Source: Rubricoccus marinus (lineage in GTDB: Bacteria > Bacteroidota > Rhodothermia > Rhodothermales > Rubricoccaceae). Taken from it: a stretch of DNA of 64,000 nucleotides. Of this stretch, positions 36,541 to 44,619 are shown piece by piece. The DNA lies in contig NZ_MQWB01000001.1 in the NCBI RefSeq assembly GCF_002257665.1, forward strand, positions 1,489,870-1,553,869, in the 5' to 3' direction. The first letter of the stretch is position 1; each line of letters starts with the position of its first letter. The notes under the pieces were generated by a model. It saw nothing but the letters and a program-made list of their open reading frames with translations. It did not search any database and was not told the DNA's origin. Both the position numbers and the translations under genes were made by a program.

Positions 36541-36556
36541 CCTCTGGCGCCAGAGG
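36541..36556. repeat. Full 9-mer palindrome in divergent region
   Basis: It lies between the rpiB promoter and the ACCCAGA array, 146 bases before gdhA. Confidence 0.9.
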
Positions 36557-36574
36557 CGAGCGAGGGACAGCTTT

Positions 36575-36634
36575 ACCCAGAACCCAGAACCCAGAACCCA
36601 GAACCCAGAACCCAGAACCCAGAACCCAGAACCC
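36575..36634. repeat. ACCCAGA tandem heptamer array (8.6 copies)
   Basis: Eight exact ACCCAGA units plus ACCC. Its GAACCCA phase differs by one base from the GTACCCA heptads of the trp region, with the same period of 7. It lies 68 bases before the gdhA start. Confidence 0.95.
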
Positions 36635-36702
36635 GTCGAAACATCGGTTGCCCGGCTTGGAAGCGCTACCGATCTTGGGGGCCCTTCCAACCCACACCTC
36701 AT

Positions 36703-38007
36703 ATGAGCGTCGTACCCCCTCCCACCTCGTCCCCAACAGTCGCAGCGCTGCCCAAGGTCTCCGCCTACGAGATCGCTACCGGCAACTTCAACAAAGCTGC
36801 AGACATCATGGGCCTCAGCGACGAGTGGCGGACGCTCATCCGCACACCCTTCCGCGAGATGAAGGTGGAGGTGCCGTTGCACCGCGAGGACGGGACCATG
36901 ACGGTCTTTAGCGGCTTCCGCATCCAGCACAACGGCGCCAGAGGCCCATTCAAAGGCGGCATCCGGTTCTCGCCCCACGTGGACGAGCTGGAGGTCCGCG
37001 CGCTCGCGGAAACGATGACGTACAAGACCGCCCTCGTCGACATCCCGTTTGGCGGAGGCAAAGGCGGCGTCAACGTTGACCCGCGCACGCTCACGCAGAT
37101 GGAGCTGGAGCACGTGACGCGCCGCTATGTCTCGCGCATCCACCTCATCCTCGGCCCCAACCGCGACGTGCCCGCGCCTGACATGGGCACGAACGCGCAG
37201 ACGATGGCGTGGATCGTGGACCAGTACGGACGCCAGCACGGCTACAACCCGGCCGTTGTGACCGGCAAGCCGCTAGAACTCGGCGGGAGCCCGGGCCGCG
37301 AGCAGGCCACAGGCCGAGGCGTCGTCATGGTCGGCCTTGCCGCCGCGCGCGACCACCTCGGCATGGACCCCAAGGAGATCAAGGTGGTCGTGCAGGGCTT
37401 CGGCAACGTGGGCATGAACGCCGCGCTCCTCTTCGCCGAGGCCGGGTGCACCGTCGCGGCCGTGAGCGACATCTCCGGCGGATATCACAACCCGAACGGC
37501 CTCAACCTCGAAGAAGCCATCGCCTTCAAAAACCGCGAGGAGGGCGACGGCACGCTGGCTGGCTACTCGGCCTCTGGCGTCGAGTTCGTGGCCCACGAGG
37601 ACTTTATGGGGCTGGACTGCGACATGCTGGTTCCCGCCGCGATGGAGAGCGCGATCCACAGCGACAACATGGACACCGTTAAGGCGAAGCTCATCGTGGA
37701 GGGCGCGAACCTGCCCGTGACGCCAAAGGCCGACGAGTACCTAAAGGAAAAGGGCGTTCTCGTGGTTCCGGACATCCTCGCCAACGCGGGCGGCGTGATC
37801 GTGAGCTACTTCGAGTGGAGCCAGAACTTCCAGCAGTATCGTTGGAGCGAGGAGGACGTGAACTCCCGGTTGGAGCGCATCATCATCAAGGCCTACGACG
37901 ACGTGGCCGTGCAGATGAAACGCCACGAGGCCTCCATGCGCGAGTCCGCTTTCGCGCTCGCCATTGACCGCGTGGTCACCGCCGAGAAGCTCCGCGGCGC
38001 GCTCTAG
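36703..38007 (+). CDS. Glutamate dehydrogenase (Glu/Leu/Phe/Val family)
   Basis: A 434-residue enzyme that reversibly deaminates glutamate to 2-oxoglutarate. Visible motifs: GPFKGGIRF and PFGGGKGGV with the substrate and catalytic lysines, DVPAPDMGTN with the catalytic Asp, the Rossmann VVQGFGNVG and EGANLPVTPKAD, NAGGVIVSYFEW. The ~20-residue N-terminus is Pro/Ser-rich. The ATG at 36703 fits the family. It is monocistronic, with a perfect 9-mer hairpin after the stop. Leucine or other amino-acid specificity cannot be strictly excluded. Confidence 0.93.
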   Translation: MSVVPPPTSSPTVAALPKVSAYEIATGNFNKAADIMGLSDEWRTLIRTPFREMKVEVPLHREDGTMTVFSGFRIQHNGARGPFKGGIRFSPHVDELEVRALAETMTYKTALVDIPFGGGKGGVNVDPRTLTQMELEHVTRRYVSRIHLILGPNRDVPAPDMGTNAQTMAWIVDQYGRQHGYNPAVVTGKPLELGGSPGREQATGRGVVMVGLAAARDHLGMDPKEIKVVVQGFGNVGMNAALLFAEAGCTVAAVSDISGGYHNPNGLNLEEAIAFKNREEGDGTLAGYSASGVEFVAHEDFMGLDCDMLVPAAMESAIHSDNMDTVKAKLIVEGANLPVTPKADEYLKEKGVLVVPDILANAGGVIVSYFEWSQNFQQYRWSEEDVNSRLERIIIKAYDDVAVQMKRHEASMRESAFALAIDRVVTAEKLRGAL

Positions 38008-38037
38008 CCTCTGGCGCCCAATACCTGTCCGCATCCC

Positions 38038-38067
38038 GACGCCAGAGGCCTCCCCGCCTCTGGCGTC
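38038..38067 (+). terminator. Perfect inverted 9-mer hairpin after glutamate dehydrogenase
   Basis: GACGCCAGAGGC pairs with GCCTCTGGCGTC (12 bp, 6-base loop) 31 bases after the stop; GTTT follows within ten bases. Confidence 0.6.
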
Positions 38068-38126
38068 GGCGCGTTTGGGAGGTCTCGCCAGAGACGTTAT
38101 GCTGAGGCACCTGGCTTCTCAGATCT

Positions 38127-40262
38127 ATGCGCGTATTGGTTCTCTGGCTCGTCCTCGCCTCCGCCGCTGCTGCGCAGGAGCCCGACTTTCAGTTCGCGCA
38201 GGGCCCCTGGCGCACAGACCATGAACTCATCGGCGTGCTCGCGGACGGGTACGTTCTCGGCAGCATCGACGGGCAGTTGATCGCCTCCGACGACGGTGGT
38301 CTCAGTTGGACCGTCCGCGAAGGCGTCGCGGTGCCTCTGGCGATCGTGGAGCACGAGGGCGAACTCATCGGCGCGTTCGGCGCGGAGGGCATCCGGCGCT
38401 CGACGGATGGTGCGCGCTCATGGGGCGCGCCAGAGGCGGTCGGCGGGCAGGTGGAGCAATTGGCCTCTGGCGGGGACGCGCTGTGGGCCGCTACTCAGAC
38501 CGCTGTATTCAAATACGAAGACGGTAGGTGGGCTGACCTGTCCTTTCCGCTGGAAACGTCGGAGCGCATTGGGGGAGTCGCAGTGCTAGATGGCGTAGGT
38601 GGAGTATCTGTGTGGCGCGGCTTCGATACGGGGTCTGTGTACGCTATCCGCACGCTCGACGGTGGAGGAACGTGGGCCCGGCGTAGCATCGGTGTGTGTT
38701 CGCCAAGCGGGGTGGCTGTGGCTGGGCGTGAACTCTGGTACGGCCGCGCAGGATGCGATGTCAACTTCATCGGGTACTTCTCAGGCGGCTTGTACCGATG
38801 GCCGGAGGACGCCGTGTCCCCGCGCGAAGTCACGAGAGGGGACGTGCGCAGCGTCGTCACTACGAAAGGTGGCACTGTTGTGTACGCCACCGGCTCGGCA
38901 CTCGTTGAGGCGGCCTCTGGCGATACCTTGACGAACCTCCGTGCTCAACCAGCAACGCTCTCGCTCGATGGAGCCAACCCGCTGTTGTGGACGACGACAG
39001 AGGTAGAATGTGGGGTCGACCCACCGTGCTACGCCGCCCAAGTCGGGGGAGGAATCGAGGTACGCGTGGATGACAGGTGGGCGCAAACGGGAGTCCTTGC
39101 TGATGAGACACGTCAAGTTTTGTATTTGAATGGGCGGCTGTTTGCGAGCACCGATGAGTCCATCTTCGAAATCGTGGAAGAGACGTGGGAAATTCCGGCT
39201 CGGTCCCTACTCGGCGTCCGCACCCTCGCCGACGTGCCTGCCATCGGGCCTCTTGCACTGGTGGACCCTAGCCCCGTCGGCGGTGGACTCTTTCCAAATG
39301 CAGTCGATTTAGAGGAGCCTAGCACGGATGTGTTCATCAACTCATTCGGCCTTGCTATCGCGCAAACCGAGACCTCTGTAGTTGTCTCGTTTCGAGGAGG
39401 GTTCTATTCAAGCGGGAGCGAGGATGGCGTCACGCTATGCCCGATAGCTGAGTTCTACGAGTGCGAGTATGATATCGACCTTCGCCTTCCGTTCGACAAC
39501 GTGCGCACGCTTCACGCCTCTGGCGCGAACGTCTACGCGGGCGCCAGTGGCCCTTCGAACGAGTGGAATTACGAGCCACGTCCACTCCCCACGCCGGTCT
39601 GGGCCTCTGGCGACGGCGGCCAGACCTGGGCCGATGACTCCGAAGGACTCACCGACGTGAGCGAGGCCTTCGCGTTCGCCTCTGGCGAGGGCGAAGCGTG
39701 GGTCGGAACAGACGTGGGCATTTTCCACCGGATCGACGGACAGCCATGGACGCTCAGCCTGGACACGAGCGAGCGCGTCTACGTGCTGGAACGCGACGCC
39801 AGCGGCGCGCTTCTCGCAGGCGGCGAAGGTGGCCTCTGGCGCCTCAGCGAGACTGGCTGGGCGCCGTACGGAACTGGCCTGAGTGGGCGCACGGTCTACG
39901 ACATCGCGCTGGACGAAACCGACGGCACGCTCGCTCTCGCGACCGACCGCGGCGTGTGGGCCACGCGTCCGCTCGTGACGGTGGAGAGCGAAGCTGCACC
40001 GCCAGAGGCGCCTGCACAACTCACGCTCTCAGCGTTTCCCAACCCCGCCTCTGGTGCCGTCCGCATCACCGCCGTCTCGCCAGAGGCGGGACCCGTGCGC
40101 GTGCGCGTGTTCGACGTCCTGGGTCGCGAGGTGGCAGACCTCGGTTCGCACGCCTCTGGCGCGACGGTGACGTGGACCGGAGCCGCGCCTGCCGGGATCT
40201 ACCTCGTGCGCGCCGAAACGGCTACCTCCACCGTCACGACGCAGATCACGCGCCTGCGGTGA
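38127..40262 (+). CDS. T9SS-exported propeller (BNR/sialidase-like) protein
   Basis: 711 residues. A short signal peptide (RVLVLWLVLASAAAA-Q) is followed by Asp-box-like repeats (IASDDGGLSWTVREG, RRSTDGARSWG, TLDGGGTWARRS, ASGDGGQTWADDSEG), the sign of a multi-blade beta-propeller. The C-terminus (LSAFPNPASGAVRITA to TTQITRLR) is a type-A T9SS domain. The middle (about 38.5-39.5 kb) is visibly poorer in GC and in 9-mers than its flanks. It overlaps the convergent B3/B4 gene by 17 bases. Function unknown; surface display is likely. Confidence 0.85.
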   Translation: MRVLVLWLVLASAAAAQEPDFQFAQGPWRTDHELIGVLADGYVLGSIDGQLIASDDGGLSWTVREGVAVPLAIVEHEGELIGAFGAEGIRRSTDGARSWGAPEAVGGQVEQLASGGDALWAATQTAVFKYEDGRWADLSFPLETSERIGGVAVLDGVGGVSVWRGFDTGSVYAIRTLDGGGTWARRSIGVCSPSGVAVAGRELWYGRAGCDVNFIGYFSGGLYRWPEDAVSPREVTRGDVRSVVTTKGGTVVYATGSALVEAASGDTLTNLRAQPATLSLDGANPLLWTTTEVECGVDPPCYAAQVGGGIEVRVDDRWAQTGVLADETRQVLYLNGRLFASTDESIFEIVEETWEIPARSLLGVRTLADVPAIGPLALVDPSPVGGGLFPNAVDLEEPSTDVFINSFGLAIAQTETSVVVSFRGGFYSSGSEDGVTLCPIAEFYECEYDIDLRLPFDNVRTLHASGANVYAGASGPSNEWNYEPRPLPTPVWASGDGGQTWADDSEGLTDVSEAFAFASGEGEAWVGTDVGIFHRIDGQPWTLSLDTSERVYVLERDASGALLAGGEGGLWRLSETGWAPYGTGLSGRTVYDIALDETDGTLALATDRGVWATRPLVTVESEAAPPEAPAQLTLSAFPNPASGAVRITAVSPEAGPVRVRVFDVLGREVADLGSHASGATVTWTGAAPAGIYLVRAETATSTVTTQITRLR

Positions 40263-40890
40263 TCCCGACGACCTCTGTTTGCGCGCCAGAGGCTCCGAGG
40301 AGGGAGCGGTACCACGCCGTCGCTTCGTTTAGTTGCTCCGTATGGGCCTCTGGCGCCCACAGGATGCTCAGCGTCTCGCGCGTGGCATCGTGCGTTTTGG
40401 TGCGCTGGCTGTCGCGGACGGGGTTGGCGCACGGGCCGCTGGCGTCGAACAGGCAGAGCAGGCCGTCCAGCTTGATCTCGTGGCCGCTGGCGTTGAACAC
40501 GTAGGCGTCACCCGGCTCGCCAGAGGCGATGCGGAACGGTGCCGCGGCGCGGTCCAGGCTTACGACCGAGATGGGCAGACCGCTGTGCAGCGAGACCGCG
40601 TTGCACGCGTCCACAGCGGCGTTGATGGGGCCAAGGAATCCGCCCTCCGCGGCTTTGACGAGGTACTCACTCGCGGGCTTGCCGCGTCCGGTGGGCTTGT
40701 AACCCCTGGCGCGGAGCAGATCGCGCACGGCCATTCTCACGTCCTCGTCCCGCGCCAGAGGCGCGTCGGCACCGAGGGACAGCAGATCCGTCACGGCCTC
40801 TGGCGTCTCCGTCTCCGCCAGAGGCGCGGGGAACGACGTGCGGAACGCGGCGACGGCGAGGCCGGGGTAGTCGGAGACGGCGATGTGCAT
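40246..40890 (-). CDS. B3/B4 tRNA-binding domain protein
   Basis: 214 residues from the ATG at 40890. It resembles the B3/B4 editing domain of the phenylalanyl-tRNA synthetase beta chain as a stand-alone protein: FLGPINAAVDACNAVSLHSG, PISVVSLDRAA, YVFNASGHEIKLDGLLC and ILWAPEAHTEQLNEA. Such proteins may clear mischarged aminoacyl-tRNA, but few have been tested. It ends within the tail of the convergent T9SS gene. Confidence 0.85.
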   Translation of the reverse strand: MHIAVSDYPGLAVAAFRTSFPAPLAETETPEAVTDLLSLGADAPLARDEDVRMAVRDLLRARGYKPTGRGKPASEYLVKAAEGGFLGPINAAVDACNAVSLHSGLPISVVSLDRAAAPFRIASGEPGDAYVFNASGHEIKLDGLLCLFDASGPCANPVRDSQRTKTHDATRETLSILWAPEAHTEQLNEATAWYRSLLGASGAQTEVVGITAGA

Positions 40891-40938
40891 GGAGCCTCTG
40901 GCGGGGGGCGGCAAGATCGCCAGAGGCTCGCGTCTCGT

Positions 40939-41547
40939 CTAGGGCGCGGCGTCTAGGCTATCGTCCGGGGCCTCGTCTTCGATGAGACCGGCCTGGGAGA
41001 GCGCGTCGCCCAGAAAGGCGCCGTCGGTGCCGAGCGCGATGGCCTCGCGGATCATCGAGGAAAGATTGCCGCTGACCTTGGTGAGCATCAGGTTGTCCTC
41101 GGCGGCGACGATGGCGAGCAGGTTGGTGATCTCCTGGTTGCGGCCGCGCTCGCGCAGCATGATCCACACGGCGGCGGAGGAGTCGCGGACGGTCACGAAG
41201 GGGTGCCAGCCGCCGCGCTCGTACCGATCCAAATAGGCAGGCTTCTCGATGAGACGTCCGTCGAACCCGCCCCGGATGGGGCGGGAGGAGAACTTCACGC
41301 TGGCGACATGGCGCCCGATCTGGCGGGGGATCTTCGAGGACTCGGGCGCGAAGGCCCACGCCCCGAGCTGAACCGTGGCGAGCGAGACGGGGCCGACGCT
41401 CATCGAGATGCCGCCGCCGACGTCCGCGCCGGTCTGGCGCTCGATGTCCTGGCCGACGCGGCGGCCGATGCGAGACATCTCGAAGGAATAGCACCCCGAA
41501 AGCGCGAGGCCGCAGACGACGAGCAGGAGGAGGGGAGCCTTACTCAT
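40939..41547 (-). CDS. DUF4252-like lipoprotein
   Basis: 202 residues with a lipoprotein signal (APLLLLVVCGLALSGC-YSF). The C-terminal half has VWIMLRERGRNQEITNLLAI, AAEDNLMLTKVSGNLSSMI, the DUF4252 pattern shared with the preceding gene. Its start overlaps that gene's end by eight bases. Last gene of the sigma-factor operon; probably an envelope sensor or target of the regulon. Confidence 0.75.
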   Translation of the reverse strand: MSKAPLLLLVVCGLALSGCYSFEMSRIGRRVGQDIERQTGADVGGGISMSVGPVSLATVQLGAWAFAPESSKIPRQIGRHVASVKFSSRPIRGGFDGRLIEKPAYLDRYERGGWHPFVTVRDSSAAVWIMLRERGRNQEITNLLAIVAAEDNLMLTKVSGNLSSMIREAIALGTDGAFLGDALSQAGLIEDEAPDDSLDAAP

Positions 41548-42109
41548 CGTCCTCACCCTCGTCGTCGCCCATCGAGAAGGACACGTTGCCGAAACGCTTG
41601 CTGAGCTGCGCCACGTCGGCGGGGGAGATCGTCCCGTCGATGTGGACGAACACGGCGTTTTCGGTACCGTCCTCCTCATCGTCGGCGATGGCCATGACGG
41701 CCATGCCGCCAAAGGAGTCGCCGTCGTCGAGGACGTACACCCACACGTCGCCTTCGTCGTTGGGGGAGTCCGGCTGGGAGCGGACGCGGACCATCGTCAT
41801 CCAGCCGTCTTGTTCGAACGTCTGCCCGATGCCGTTCATGCTGGAGAGGAAGCGCGGGCGCTGCCCGTCGGTGGAGTAGATGCGGACGGTGACGGAGCGG
41901 AGGCCGTTCAGCATCATCGCGACGTCGGGTTCGTCCTCGCCAGCGGCGGCGGCGGCAAGCTTGAGAAGGGAGCCGCGGAGGTTGACCTCCACCATCGGCT
42001 GCGCGTCAAAGAGTTGGTCGAGCCGGGCTACGTCGAACGTGGACTGGGCGCGAGGCGCCAGAGGCGCGAGGAGGACCGCGAGGGCAGCCAGGAGGAAATA
42101 GCGTTTCAT
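41540..42109 (-). CDS. DUF4252-like exported protein
   Basis: 189 residues; signal MKRYFLLAALAVLLAPLAPR-AQ. The mature region (FDVARLDQLFDAQPMVEVNL, MMLNGLRSVTVRIYST, HIDGTISPADVAQLSKRFGN) matches DUF4252, a Bacteroidota family often placed after ECF sigma/anti-sigma pairs. An acidic tail (DDEGEDDE) ends it. It lies four bases after the anti-sigma gene. The region has no 9-mer for about 1.1 kb. Confidence 0.78.
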   Translation of the reverse strand: MKRYFLLAALAVLLAPLAPRAQSTFDVARLDQLFDAQPMVEVNLRGSLLKLAAAAAGEDEPDVAMMLNGLRSVTVRIYSTDGQRPRFLSSMNGIGQTFEQDGWMTMVRVRSQPDSPNDEGDVWVYVLDDGDSFGGMAVMAIADDEEDGTENAVFVHIDGTISPADVAQLSKRFGNVSFSMGDDEGEDDE

Positions 42110-42113
42110 CGGG

Positions 42114-42953
42114 TTAGAAGGGAAGCGTTTGATCGAGAGTGGAGGAGAGCGCGCCGGCCTCGCTGCGGACGGCCCGGCCGGCCTGTCGCTGGGCGCCTGC
42201 GATGAGGGTGAAGGCCAATTCGAGATCGGCCTGGGCGCGGTCGATGTCCTGCGGTGTAGGGGTGGGCTCGGCGTCCGCGACGAGCGGATCCTGAACCGTA
42301 TCGGGTGTCGGCTGCGGCGCGGGGGCCTCTGGCGACGAGTCGGGGCGAGCAGCGCGGCGGCGTGGGGCGCGAGGCGCGACGCGGCGAGGCGCCGGGCGTG
42401 GCGTTTGGGCCACGCGGTCGGGCTCGGGGGCGGTCTCCGCCTCTGGCGCCAGCGGCGCTTCGGGACGCGCGCCGTCTTCCTGCGGCGTATCGAGCGAGTC
42501 GTCCGCCAGAGGCGGGGGCGCAAGCGGTGTCTCGTTCTCGGCAACGACGGCCTCTTGCGGCGTCGAATCCGGGCGGAGCGCCGTCCACGAAAGCGCGGCG
42601 AGAAGGAGAGCGGCAAGCGTGACGCCGCCCACCCGCCAGAGGCGAGAGTCGGTGCGCGAGGCCACTGCGCCTCTGGCGCCAGAGGCGCGGGCGGGCCGGT
42701 CCGCGGCGAGCGTGCGAGCGCCAGAGGCGGATTCGCGGCTCGCCTCCCGGCGGGCCTGAGCGAGCGCGGCTTCAATGAGGGCGGGCGGAGCTGTGACGGC
42801 GCCGCGGGCGGCGAACACGCTGTCGACGCGGCGGGCGAGCGCGGCCTCGGCGGCGCAGGTCTCGCAAACGTCGAGGTGGGTCTGCACATCGGGAGCCGTG
42901 GGCTCTCCCGCCAGGAGCAGGTCGAGATCGTGGGGGCGGTCGGGGCAGGTCAT
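42114..42953 (-). CDS. Transmembrane anti-sigma factor
   Basis: 279 residues. The cytoplasmic N-terminus has the zinc anti-sigma motif HLDVCETC (H, then CxxC) near residue 27. One membrane helix (GGVTLAALLLAALSWTAL, ~110-128) is followed by a long Pro/Ala/Arg-rich periplasmic region including PLAPEA. A full 9-mer palindrome lies in the coding region at 42670-42685. It is coupled (ATGA) to the sigma-factor gene and should hold that sigma factor inactive until an envelope signal releases it. Confidence 0.85.
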   Translation of the reverse strand: MTCPDRPHDLDLLLAGEPTAPDVQTHLDVCETCAAEAALARRVDSVFAARGAVTAPPALIEAALAQARREASRESASGARTLAADRPARASGARGAVASRTDSRLWRVGGVTLAALLLAALSWTALRPDSTPQEAVVAENETPLAPPPLADDSLDTPQEDGARPEAPLAPEAETAPEPDRVAQTPRPAPRRVAPRAPRRRAARPDSSPEAPAPQPTPDTVQDPLVADAEPTPTPQDIDRAQADLELAFTLIAGAQRQAGRAVRSEAGALSSTLDQTLPF

Positions 42954-43489
42954 GGGATCGGGATGAGGTCCGGCGCCGCGAGGACGAGCGCCTCGCGGAG
43001 GCGCCGCTTGGCGCGGTGCAGGTAGACCTTCATGGTGTTCAGCGGGAGGTCGAGCGTGTCGGCGACCTCCTGGTAGGCGAGGCCTTCGACCTCGCGCAGG
43101 ATGACGATGGAGCGGTAGGGTTCGTCCAGCGTGGCGAGCGCGCGGTCCAACTCGCGCTGGAACTCGGCGCTTTCGGCGTCTTCCTCTGGCGAGGGCGTCT
43201 CCGCCAGAGGCTCCATCAGCGTTTGGGGATCGTGGGCGGGTTGGGGGCGCGAGCGGCGGCGGCGGATATGGTCCAGCGCGCAGTTGCGCGCCACGCGGCA
43301 GCACCAGGCGCGCTGGCTGGTTTCGGGGATCTCGGCGCAGCCGCGCCAGACCTTGACGAGGGCCTCTTGCGCCGCGTCGGCGGCCTCGTCGGCGTCGCGC
43401 AGGAGGTTGAGCACCACGCGGTAGACGAGGTCTGCGTGCCGCCGCACGAGGTCGTCTTGGGGAGCAAGGGAGGAGGTAGCGTGGCGCAT
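42950..43489 (-). CDS. ECF-type RNA polymerase sigma factor
   Basis: 179 residues with sigma region 2 (HADLVYRVVLNLLRDADEAADAAQEALVKVWR) and region 4 (LDEPYRSIVILREVEGLAYQ, LNTMKVYLHRAKRRLREAL), no region 3. An acidic linker (TPSPEEDAESAEF) joins them. The motif upstream at 43511-43538 looks like its own promoter. First gene of the sigma / anti-sigma / DUF4252 / DUF4252 operon. Confidence 0.93.
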   Translation of the reverse strand: MRHATSSLAPQDDLVRRHADLVYRVVLNLLRDADEAADAAQEALVKVWRGCAEIPETSQRAWCCRVARNCALDHIRRRRSRPQPAHDPQTLMEPLAETPSPEEDAESAEFQRELDRALATLDEPYRSIVILREVEGLAYQEVADTLDLPLNTMKVYLHRAKRRLREALVLAAPDLIPIP

Positions 43490-43510
43490 CTTCGGGGTGA
43501 GGTACTGCAG

Positions 43511-43538
43511 CGACGCACCCCGTTCCGAGAAGGTTACA
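43511..43538 (-). promoter_or_regulatory. ECF-type promoter of the sigma operon
   Basis: On the minus strand TGTAACC (43538-43532) and CGTCG (43515-43511) are separated by 16 bases, the usual ECF arrangement (AAC about 16 bases before CGTC). The ATG is 21 bases downstream. It differs from the housekeeping boxes seen elsewhere. Confidence 0.6.
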
Positions 43539-43573
43539 GCCTTGGGAGAAACCGCCGGTCCTCGCGCAAAAGA

Positions 43574-43597
43574 GCCTCTGGCGACTGCGCCAGAGGC
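43574..43597 (-). terminator. Perfect inverted 9-mer hairpin after spondin gene
   Basis: GCCTCTGGCG and CGCCAGAGGC separated by four bases. It lies between the spondin stop (43620) and the ECF promoter, insulating the two units. Confidence 0.6.
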
Positions 43598-43619
43598 CTC
43601 TCAAACCCGAAGCACCGTT

Positions 43620-44555
43620 CTAGCGCGCGACCACGACGCGTTGGGTCTGCACCTCGGCGCCTATCGCGGCGCGGAGCACGTAGACCCCAGGCGCGAGGCC
43701 GCTGGCGTCCAGGCGCAGCGCCGTTTCGCCGCTCGCCAGAGGCCCGTCGTGGAGAACGTGGACGCGCCGCCCGCGCACGTCATACAGGACGACCTCGGCG
43801 TCGCCAGAGGCGGGGAGTGTGAGCGCGACGGTCCCGGCGCCCCCCCCCATCGGTTGTGGCCACACGCGGAGGCTCGCCGCGGCCTCTGGAGCGCGTTCGG
43901 TCTCCACCACGTTGAGAAGCGTGAACGTGATCGTACCGACCGGTGTGAGTGTGCCGCCGACGACGAACGGCGCGGCCTCGATGCGCGCGATGGGCTCCTG
44001 CGGGTCCGTGTCCGCATCGCCAGAGGTGTAGCTCGGCCCACTGTCGGTCCCGGCGTCCCACACGTACAGCGGTTGGCGGATCTCGGCGCGCCACGCACCC
44101 TCGGTATCGCGCAGGTCCAGGCCTTCGGTCCCCACGAACCAGTCCGGGCTGGGCGCGATCATGGAGACGAGTGTCACGAGCGCGTGCGTGTCAGTCGCGG
44201 TGAGTTCCAGTCCGACTGAGCCGGGCGATACGCGAATTCCGCCGCCCTGAACCACGTGGAGCGCCGAGCCGCTGGCGCGCAGCGCATCGACCTCGGCGTG
44301 GAGCGCGCCTGTGCTCCCGGTCTCGGCCATCGCCTCGATCCCGCCAGAGGCGATCCCGCCGGCCTCCCACAGCTTCGCACCCTCAGCGTGCACCGCGCCG
44401 ACAAGGGGCGAGAAGTGCGGATCGCCGGGAAACCCATCGGGGTGCGTTTGCGCGCTCCAGGTCGCCTCCAGCGTCACGAAGTAGGTGGCCGAGGACTGTG
44501 CGAGGGCCGCGCCGCTGAAGAGCAACACGAGGCAAAGAGAGAGGACGAGGCGCAT
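43620..44555 (-). CDS. Spondin-domain protein, T9SS cargo
   Basis: 311 residues. Signal peptide ends SGAALA-Q. The domain has the spondin N-type pattern: YFVTLEATWSAQTHPDGFP, FSPLVGAVH, LWEAGGIASGGIEAMAETG, SPDWFVGTEGLDL. Spondin domains in animals bind matrix; bacterial roles are undefined. The C-terminal ~75 residues (VWPQPMGGGAGTVALTLP to TQRVVVAR) are a type-A T9SS domain. Single gene ending at the hairpin at 43574. Confidence 0.85.
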   Translation of the reverse strand: MRLVLSLCLVLLFSGAALAQSSATYFVTLEATWSAQTHPDGFPGDPHFSPLVGAVHAEGAKLWEAGGIASGGIEAMAETGSTGALHAEVDALRASGSALHVVQGGGIRVSPGSVGLELTATDTHALVTLVSMIAPSPDWFVGTEGLDLRDTEGAWRAEIRQPLYVWDAGTDSGPSYTSGDADTDPQEPIARIEAAPFVVGGTLTPVGTITFTLLNVVETERAPEAAASLRVWPQPMGGGAGTVALTLPASGDAEVVLYDVRGRRVHVLHDGPLASGETALRLDASGLAPGVYVLRAAIGAEVQTQRVVVAR

Positions 44556-44619
44556 AGATCGGCACGGGAGCGTACGTGTCCAACGTACGCCGCCCGCTCG
44601 CGACTGCAGGCCTCTGGCG

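Larger units (their letters stand above)
36271..36702. other. Repeat-rich divergent intergenic region
   Basis: 432 bases between rpiB and gdhA with no convincing gene. It contains, in order, the rpiB promoter box, three GGTGTGAG octamers, scattered 9-mers, a TCTCTCCAGAGGGGAGA hairpin, one full 9-mer palindrome and the ACCCAGA array. It is the densest collection of repeats in the window. Confidence 0.8.

Noticed and set aside
36575-36634. CRISPR-like array
   Set aside because: The units are uninterrupted 7-mers without spacers, and no cas genes are near.
40246-40262. Frameshift at the overlap of the T9SS and B3/B4 genes
   Set aside because: The genes are convergent and both have intact family ends; a 17-base tail overlap needs no error.
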